This document shows, one piece after another, positions 57,611 through 64,000 of a stretch of 64,000 nucleotides of DNA. Made by a program: the position numbers and the translations under genes. The DNA is taken from the NCBI GenBank assembly GCA_025331125.1, contig JAOALB010000025.1, positions 62,001 through 126,000 on the forward strand, in the 5' to 3' direction. The DNA is from Mycogone perniciosa (Eukaryota > Ascomycota > Sordariomycetes > Hypocreales > Hypocreaceae). The first letter of the stretch is position 1, and each line of letters opens with the position of its first letter. The notes below the pieces were generated by a model. The model saw only the letters and a program-made list of their open reading frames with translations, had not been told where the DNA came from and searched no databases.

Positions 57611-59167
57611 GTTCGGCAAGGTATAGCAGAGGCCCGAGAGTGGATGCCACGATTGAAGGACAAGATCTCAGGAACGGGTTGCCGAAACCAAACAACAAAT
57701 GCCACGATGAACCAATCGCGAATGGATCGTAATTCATGATCTATCGCTGTGATCTATTATCGTGTTCATAGTCATATAGATTCACTTCATGTATAGCTTA
57801 TTTCTTTATTATATCACGGTTCGTTACTGAACTGGTCGTTAACACGTTCATTCTTGCGTGACACGGAGATGTGTTAGTCGTCATGTAGGACTTGAAGTCG
57901 AGCATCTTCTGATTAGGTGTCGATGCAAGCTTGATATCCTGCGGCCATCATGTCTTGGTTGCCGTCGTGACCTGGGCCACCATTTGGAACATCCCATCAC
58001 CGAACCCGAAAACTCTGTATCCGCCGTCAACCCTATTCACGAATGACGACATACGCTCCATGCTCTTGAGAACAGGTACAGGGGCACTCCAGGCATCAGC
58101 ATCGGCCACTTCCTCCGATTCACATGCGAGATAGAAGACTTGATTGCTGCCATTTCTTCCCCACGGCGTCGTCACTCCATCATGTATCATTACACGCAAG
58201 GTATCAGCCCCAGAAAGCATTGGGTTCATGAGAACCATCTCTCCATGGGCACCATCATTTTGCTCATCGGCGGGGGGACGGAGACATTTTGGGTAAAAGA
58301 TATTAGTTGCCTGGTCCTTGCCGGTGACCCGGACGAGTTAAAACTCCGACCCGGAGATGTGGGGCATCCCGGCCTTGTATATATACGGCGTACTCCGTAC
58401 TCCATATACTTCGATCCAATAGATAGATGTTTCCGAGATGTGCCAAGCTTGGAACACACCTAATCACATCACCTAAGCGCCCAAATGGGGACGAGTGTCC
58501 TAGTGGATGGCTCTACGAGCAACCCTAATGGAGGAGAGAGAAGAATGTGATAAACAATGTGAGACTGCATAATGCAACAACTTGGTGTGTGATGGTTTCA
58601 GGCTCTATAAATATATCGAAAGAGCCGACTTAGTAAAATGTAGGGCATAGCATGCCTTGCAGCACATTTTGGCCTAGATAGTACTCCGTATCATAAGCCG
58701 ATATCTTTATGCTGACTTCAACTTGACTCTATTAATCGAGAAATCGGGGATTGAAGTTAAATGCATTGCATTGTACCTAGTAAGTGAAGCACCGCCGGTA
58801 TAAAGTCTACGAAGATCAAAACCTTTATGCACGAAGTACTCATGCTCCGGCCGAGATTAGATCACGATAAGTTTACTCCGTAAAAAAGAGCCGATAGATT
58901 GAACTAGACCCGAGCCATCTAAGCTCGTGTTATTCTTCAATTAAAAGCCTGCAGTTGATTCCGCGTAAAGTGCTGATGAGTTTCGGACCCTCGGTAATAG
59001 CTCCCCTGTAAAAACGATAATGCGGTCCCGCTGATAACGGACCTGGGACAACCACCAAGATCTTATCGCCAACGTCTCATACTGAAATTTCATCGTCAGC
59101 CCATCCAGAGCCCCATTGTCTATCAAGTCCATCAAGTCCTATTCCCTCCTCCCTAAACACCGCCACA
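57611..59167. other. AT-rich 1.6 kb region with a broken reading frame
   Basis: Holds the coding-like relic at 57951-58337 (-), listed separately, and motif copies at about 58,385, 58,680, 58,835 and 58,873. The right end includes the TIM9 promoter. Nothing else supported. Confidence 0.45.
57951..58337 (-). pseudogene. Coding-like relic of unknown family
   Basis: A 129-codon stretch open on the - strand between TAA (58338-58340) and TGA (57948-57950). It reads like a soluble protein (TNIFYPKCL, MVLMNPMLSGADTLRVMI, AWSAPVPVLKSMERMSSF, GGYRVFGFGDGMFQMV). The frame reopens after the TGA for about another 50 codons. There is no ATG near the 5' limit and no obvious partner exon. It may be an exon of an unrecognised gene or a decayed copy. 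No family recognised. Confidence 0.35.
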
Positions 59168-59573
59168 ATGGATATGTAAGTCCTCCAATCTCACCTCACA
59201 CTCCATCGACCCATCTACTAACCCCCTCCGCTCAGGTTAACAGCCGCCGAACAGCGCACGCTTGAGCAGCGCATGCAAAAGCGTCAAGTCAAAGAATTCG
59301 TCGGCGTACGTCATACCCACCACCACCTCCTCTTCCTCGATATAGCCTCCGTGTTCCACAAGACACTAACCCAGGGGGGGAACATAGGCCTTTGGCGGTC
59401 TGGTCGAGCACTGCTTCGTATCCTGCGTTGACGACTTCACCTCCAAGTCCCTCTCCTCGCGCGAGACCGGCTGCCTCAACCGCTGCGTCCTCAAGTGGAT
59501 GGCCACGCAGCAGCGCGTCAGCGAGCGCTTCCAGGAGCACAATGCGCAAATCTCGCAGCAGATGCAGAAATAA
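59168..59573 (+). CDS. tim9: TIM9, mitochondrial intermembrane-space chaperone
   Basis: Small TIM that, with Tim10, escorts hydrophobic precursors across the intermembrane space to TIM22 or SAM. Three exons: 59168-59175 (only 8 nt, ATG GAT AT), 59236-59305 and 59388-59573; 87 aa. Twin CX3C motif at Cys35/39 and Cys55/59 (CFVSC and CLNRC, 15 residues between). Also AAEQRTLEQRMQKRQVKEF and CVDDFTSKSLSSRETGC. The wording fits Tim9 rather than Tim8, 10 or 13. Start choice: the 8-nt exon provides the only ATG that joins in frame through GTAAGT...CAG to MLTAAEQ; the codon split across the first intron is the second Met. Confidence 0.93.
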
Positions 59574-60112
59574 ACTAGGACTACTTGGAAGAAACTAAAG
59601 CTATTGAAATTCTCTTCGAGCGGGTTCTCTCTCCCTGCACGACACACGCCGACGCACCGACATATGAACACAGGCCCATGTTCATGAAAACAGTGTATGA
59701 TAGATATGGAATGGATTGCGTAGGTGAATGGGGGGCGACATAATGGCTGGTCACACCCACACGACTCTTGTGGACAATAGACTCGAGTCGTTTGTATCAC
59801 TACTGTGGGACATAGAGGTGAATGGACATGAATGTAAGACTTACGATGCAAACGAGGACTGGAAAACGCATCCTGTCCTTGTTGGAAGGCGATGGTGACG
59901 GTCCTTAAAATGAAATAAACCTCACTCAATGAGAATTAATCCTATATCTTGATCGGCTACGTAACCGTATTCGCCCATGGGGCTTGTTCTTCCACGAGTT
60001 GTACAGTAGTAGTAATAGTCCAACATCCAACGCCAAGTTCTCAAGAATTCATTGCCCTCTTTTTGCCTCGGCTCTTGTTTCTATGTTGATAACAAATCCA
60101 GTGCCAGCCACC
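59574..60112. other. Convergent 3' region TIM9 / NUP192, 539 bp
   Basis: No gene or element seen. A longer open frame on the - strand through TIM9 is a shadow. Confidence 0.45.
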
Positions 60113-63100
60113 TCAGCCTTCAAATTCCTCGCTTAGCACATCCCTCACTGTCTCAAGCTGAGCCACTATCTTCTCCTCCAGCAGGTTATCACAATCTCCA
60201 GGGCCATTGGCAACCAGTTTCCTTCCTCGCCATTCTATTTCCCGCTGTCCGAGAGGCAGCAATCGCTCTTTGAGAAGGCGTCTACTGGAAAGCCAGTAAT
60301 CAACGTTCTCCAGTAAACCCGTTGTGTCCCAATCAACAGCAGAAATATCTCTGCTGTTGTTCACTCGAAGGGCCGCAAGTACTCGCGTGAGCAGAGCTAA
60401 AGAGTGAATTTCCGATGTCCCAAGCAATGTCAAATATTGAGTAGATTTCTCCTTGGTCCGGCTTACCCCCGGAGCCTCAAATCGCTCCACACTCGCTTGC
60501 AGTAGATGGGGAAATTGGTTGAGAACATATGTAATCTCAGGAGCCACCGTAGCACCCAACGCAGTAAGTAAATTCAGCATCAGGGGAAGCAGTCCTTTAA
60601 CCCAAATTCCATAGCAACGCTGAGCAATTGGCGCATCCGCATGCGGTGACACGTTGGATCTGAGCATAAATTTGGTAAGATTGGCGGATAGGATGCCGCC
60701 TAGGATTCCATCACAAGCCAGCTGTTCGGCCAAGAGGGGCAGAGTAGACAGCTCAAGCAGGAACAAGATGCTCAGTTCACCATACACAGGGTCGCCTTGG
60801 TCAGCAAGCTTATCAGCCCAAGAGTACAAAGACGTTGCAGCATGCGTGGCATCATGCGACGCCATAATGTTCAGAACCTGCGTCTGCGACTGTTCGATGT
60901 TGGGCAAGCTCAGACAAGCCTGCATAATGGCTGTTAGGAGGGCCAAGTCCTCCGGGAGGACATCGGCATCTTTGTCGTGTATAAGGCTAACCAATGACCG
61001 GAATCCTCTGCCAACAACATGATCCAGCACGTTCAGTATGGTTTGCGTGACCGTTACAGTTGATCCCTCTAGATCAATCTGAGAACCAGATGCCGTCTTG
61101 CTCTCGCTGGTTTGATAAGCGCGCAAAGTCACGAATAGTGCCTTCAAAAGGGTGCGATAGTAGCCGATAGAACCAGGCGCAAATGGTTCCTCGACACCAT
61201 TAATAGTACCAACCAAGGTTCCCAGGAGTTGATTAATGTCCTTCACCGCAAGAGTAGATTTCACCAGCCGTTGAACCAAGATGAGAGACAGGTTTGCCCT
61301 GGCATCGACGATTTTCAGGAAGATACTTTCCGGCCCAGGAAGTCCTTGGTTCGCGTTCAGGCACTGCTGTGCGACTTGCATCATCTGCCTTTTTGTGGCA
61401 TCGCTGCCCGGGAGACATGTGCTTAGTTCCAGTAACAGAAACTCCCACGCGTGGAAAAGGGCCTGCGACAGGTTAGTGGTGATTGGGGGTGTAGAGTCCA
61501 GATGTAGACTTACTATTTGTGCATCGACAAGAGACAGATTCGCGTTGGCAAGCCTCATCTCATTTTGAAACCCATTTTCTTTCTTTCCAAACCATCCTGG
61601 GTCAAACCGGAGTATCTCATCGGCACGATCCAAATCATAGTAATAGTTTTCACCCAACTCTCTAGGCTCTAACAAGGTCCGCTTGAAATTGTCTAGCGAG
61701 CACCCAAAGTACTTGTTGGAGAAGTTCTTGGCAAAGTTGTTATGTAGTGATTTGTTGTAACTGGCGACCTCAACACCATCCCGCAAGTAATAGTCAAGGT
61801 CATTAACTAGACTGTTTGCGAGAGCCTCAGCGTTACCGAGATGGCGTGAGTGATAGAGTTGCATTGCGAAGGTTTCAGCAATGTACGCGGCGATTCGAGC
61901 CTCGGTACTGGCTCGGACAGCATCGGACTTCACAGTCTTGTGTGATGGCTTCAGTTCGCGTACGTAGGCCCGTAGGCCATCCATATACGCTGTGTCCTTT
62001 TGAAGCGTGAAAACGGTCCAAGGCCAATAGTTCTGCGCGGAAGCAACGAAGTCCAGAACCACAAGCGCTTCTCCGGTCTCCAGATCCTTCAACATTTTCA
62101 GCTTAGATAGTGCTGTTGCAAAGACAGAATCTGCTGAAAATTCACTCTTCTTTGAATCTTTCTTCATCGCCTCGCGAGGAGTTTGCCCTGTAAGTAGGCA
62201 ATTTGACATCCATTGCTGGCGGTTCCTCAATATTGAGGAAAAGAACTTCCATGTTGTCTTGACTTCCCGTGTCAAGACAAAAGGCTGACCGATGTTCGAG
62301 AGCACCTGCAAAAAGGATTTAGAGATTTGCGGCCCAAGATATCCTAGCAGTGAAGGCGGCTCGTTTGTGGATTGCCCAGCATTGACCACTAGAGATTCCA
62401 ATAGCCACATCACTGGCCCGCGGAAGTGATCTGATGCTGCACATAACCGGGCTAACAGCGTGGAGCTCTTAAAGAGGTAAGTCTCAACCAAGGTAGATGA
62501 ACGTTCCAAATAGTTTGCAACTCGTAGGAGCGTTGTTGAAAAATCTAGCAACGAAGTCACCTGGCATCGAATGATTTGTGTGCGTTTCGGGTACAGCGTA
62601 GAGTCAGAATTCATGAGGGCGGAAATGAAGGAGAAAAGAAGGGGTTGGAACCGTAGGCTTCCAGTTGATGGTGACAAAAAGCAGTCAATAATATGGGAAG
62701 CTGCGGGTCGCAGACATGATGTGAGATTCTCTGCCTTCGGAGACTCGCCCATGTCGTAGGTATAGAGGATAGTCTTGGTAAGGATAGGGACGACGGTTTG
62801 CAAGAGGGAAATGCGACTTGTCGGGGTGTCAAACATCCAAGTCGAGGTGTTTTCAAACACATCGACAGAAGTTTGGGCAATGGAGAGGCTAACCCTTGAT
62901 AACACCTTGTCAGCAGTACCAAGCCATGGATTTGACTCCGCTTGCTGTCTGCTTGCAGACTTGTTTCCCGCCCGGCGCTGGACTGCTGAAGACATGACTG
63001 TGTCGATAAGTCCAGAAAATAGCGAAAGTGAAGACGTCAGAAACTCGAGCCTTTCTGAGACCAAATCGAGGCTGCCCGTGATTTTCGTCAATTTCCCTGC

Positions 63101-64000
63101 TCTTGACTCCGAGTTTAGCAGTTCGCTGCGTGCGAGATATGACCACACCCGACTCGGCTGGACTTGCAAAACGGCATGCAGGAATTTGATGCAGGCAGTA
63201 AGAACATTTACGGCTGCCTCCTCACTCGTAGCCAACTCGTCTTGCATATAATAGTCCATCGTCTCGCACACAACGGTGACGATATCTTTGCCTCCACTGA
63301 TGTGCTTACCTGTCTCCGACAGCAGGTCATCGTCATAGCGCATCAAAGCGCTGTTATTATTGTCTTTTGCCATTCTCTGCTGCTCCATACGAAGCAACGT
63401 TGCCAACAGCGAAATAACCTCGGCGGTTTCCTCAGGTTGCAGCATCCCCAGCTCAGAGCGGTAGCCTTCTTTCGAAAGATTGATTTCGAGTTGTCGGCCT
63501 AGCAACGACAGTGTTGAATGCGGATACTCCATCAGAACAACGCGACCGGTATCTGTAATGAATCGCCCATAGGTGCCTGCGGGTATTCTATATGCGTCAT
63601 CTTCAATATACCTCCGGCTCCACGAGGATGACAGCGAGATTAGGGGGATATCTTCCAGAAGGCAAAATGAGTTCGTGTTTTCGTCTTCTTGGACAAGTTC
63701 ATACTCCTGAAACGAGTCCGGGAGAGAAAACGTCACTGTGGGCGTTTTTCGAAGAAGGTTGAGTATCAAATCCGATCTTTCGTCTTCGCATTGGGTCGTT
63801 GCGGTGCATAGCGTTCGACAAAGTGTGATGAAAGGGAGAAACTCATAGGGATATCGATCGAGTGCTTGCTGGAAATAGAAATCCATAGCGTAATCATCGC
63901 GTATCAAAGATGCCAGTATGTCCTGCGAGGGAGACATGTTCTCCGTTGCGGACAGATCCCAATAGCCTCGGCCAGGGGAAAGCAGCGATAGCAAACAACT
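60113..64000 (-). CDS. nup192: NUP192/NUP205 inner-ring nucleoporin, C-terminal part (runs off right edge)
   Basis: Scaffold nucleoporin of the nuclear pore inner ring, binding Nic96. About 1,280 codons are visible; the fungal protein is normally about 1,700-1,850 aa, so the N-terminal part lies beyond the right edge. The protein is all-helical and low in sequence signatures. Recognisable pieces include SFLQVLSNIGQPF, NKYFGCSLDNFKRTLLEPRE and DAQIALFHAWEFLLLELS, which I recall from fungal Nup192. A probable 51-nt intron lies at 61463-61513 (GTAAGT...CAG). It is in frame without a stop, so the unspliced frame also reads through, but removal restores DAQI-ALFHAW. No other intron is obvious. The C-terminus ends DVLSEEFEG. 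Confidence 0.88.
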   Translation of the reverse strand, partial: SCLLSLLSPGRGYWDLSATENMSPSQDILASLIRDDYAMDFYFQQALDRYPYEFLPFITLCRTLCTATTQCEDERSDLILNLLRKTPTVTFSLPDSFQEYELVQEDENTNSFCLLEDIPLISLSSSWSRRYIEDDAYRIPAGTYGRFITDTGRVVLMEYPHSTLSLLGRQLEINLSKEGYRSELGMLQPEETAEVISLLATLLRMEQQRMAKDNNNSALMRYDDDLLSETGKHISGGKDIVTVVCETMDYYMQDELATSEEAAVNVLTACIKFLHAVLQVQPSRVWSYLARSELLNSESRAGKLTKITGSLDLVSERLEFLTSSLSLFSGLIDTVMSSAVQRRAGNKSASRQQAESNPWLGTADKVLSRVSLSIAQTSVDVFENTSTWMFDTPTSRISLLQTVVPILTKTILYTYDMGESPKAENLTSCLRPAASHIIDCFLSPSTGSLRFQPLLFSFISALMNSDSTLYPKRTQIIRCQVTSLLDFSTTLLRVANYLERSSTLVETYLFKSSTLLARLCAASDHFRGPVMWLLESLVVNAGQSTNEPPSLLGYLGPQISKSFLQVLSNIGQPFVLTREVKTTWKFFSSILRNRQQWMSNCLLTGQTPREAMKKDSKKSEFSADSVFATALSKLKMLKDLETGEALVVLDFVASAQNYWPWTVFTLQKDTAYMDGLRAYVRELKPSHKTVKSDAVRASTEARIAAYIAETFAMQLYHSRHLGNAEALANSLVNDLDYYLRDGVEVASYNKSLHNNFAKNFSNKYFGCSLDNFKRTLLEPRELGENYYYDLDRADEILRFDPGWFGKKENGFQNEMRLANANLSLVDAQIVSLHLDSTPPITTNLSQALFHAWEFLLLELSTCLPGSDATKRQMMQVAQQCLNANQGLPGPESIFLKIVDARANLSLILVQRLVKSTLAVKDINQLLGTLVGTINGVEEPFAPGSIGYYRTLLKALFVTLRAYQTSESKTASGSQIDLEGSTVTVTQTILNVLDHVVGRGFRSLVSLIHDKDADVLPEDLALLTAIMQACLSLPNIEQSQTQVLNIMASHDATHAATSLYSWADKLADQGDPVYGELSILFLLELSTLPLLAEQLACDGILGGILSANLTKFMLRSNVSPHADAPIAQRCYGIWVKGLLPLMLNLLTALGATVAPEITYVLNQFPHLLQASVERFEAPGVSRTKEKSTQYLTLLGTSEIHSLALLTRVLAALRVNNSRDISAVDWDTTGLLENVDYWLSSRRLLKERLLPLGQREIEWRGRKLVANGPGDCDNLLEEKIVAQLETVRDVLSEEFEG

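Noticed and set aside
1..64000. Secondary-metabolite cluster, CRISPR array, tRNA/rRNA genes
   Set aside because: No PKS, NRPS, P450, terpene cyclase or cluster regulator; no spaced identical repeats; no tRNA-like A/B box pair found by eye.

Overview
The window is nuclear DNA of a filamentous ascomycete (Pezizomycotina). Most genes carry short introns of about 50-190 nt with GT...AG ends, and almost every one encodes a conserved eukaryotic housekeeping protein. The wording of SET2, COG1, UTP3 and the small AT-hook protein reminds me of Sordariomycetes, but I cannot place the genus from sequence alone. Exon boundaries given here were worked out by hand from splice signals and frame; in nearly every spliced gene the exon lengths sum to a whole number of codons.

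Layout, left to right. 0-0.6 kb: the 5' end of SET2, leaving the window on the left (-). 0.6-5 kb: gene-poor. 5.0-5.9 kb: an AT-hook protein (+). 7.0-8.6 kb: mitochondrial GABA transaminase (-). 9.9-12.9 kb: ClC chloride channel/exchanger in seven exons (-). 13-18.3 kb: an AT-rich, gene-poor stretch with one small secreted-protein gene (-), a dense cluster of a short dispersed motif, and a possible retroelement trace. 18.4-26.2 kb: a compact block with UTP3/SAS10 (+), COG1 (+), peroxisomal enoyl-CoA isomerase (-) and RPA49 (-). 27.7-32.6 kb: an FHA-domain kinase of the Chk2/Rad53/Mek1 kind (+), a zeta-toxin-fold P-loop kinase (-) and a protein with an unusual Zn2Cys6-like cysteine pattern (-). 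33.9-36.9 kb: ATG1 (-) with about 4.4 kb of low-complexity DNA upstream. 41.3-45.7 kb: an ASCH/PUA-like protein (-), a decayed aminoacyl-tRNA-synthetase-like gene (-) and ornithine aminotransferase (-). 47.5-53.2 kb: GPI mannosyltransferase III (+) and a SAC7-type RhoGAP (-). 53.2-59.1 kb: a second accessory-looking stretch with broken reading frames. 59.2-64 kb: TIM9 (+) and the C-terminal part of NUP192 (-), leaving the window on the right.

The genes do not form a pathway or a biosynthetic cluster. There is loose thematic overlap: ribosome production (UTP3, RPA49), secretory pathway and cell surface (COG1, GPI10, RhoGAP), amino-acid nitrogen metabolism (two class III aminotransferases), and chromatin or DNA-damage signalling (SET2, FHA kinase). 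The unusual material lies in the gene-poor stretches: a near-palindromic 9-mer family (TACGGAGTA / TACGAAGTA) that I saw only between genes, several interrupted secreted-protein or unknown reading frames, and a decayed synthetase-like gene. I found no CRISPR array, no tRNA or rRNA gene and no intact transposon.
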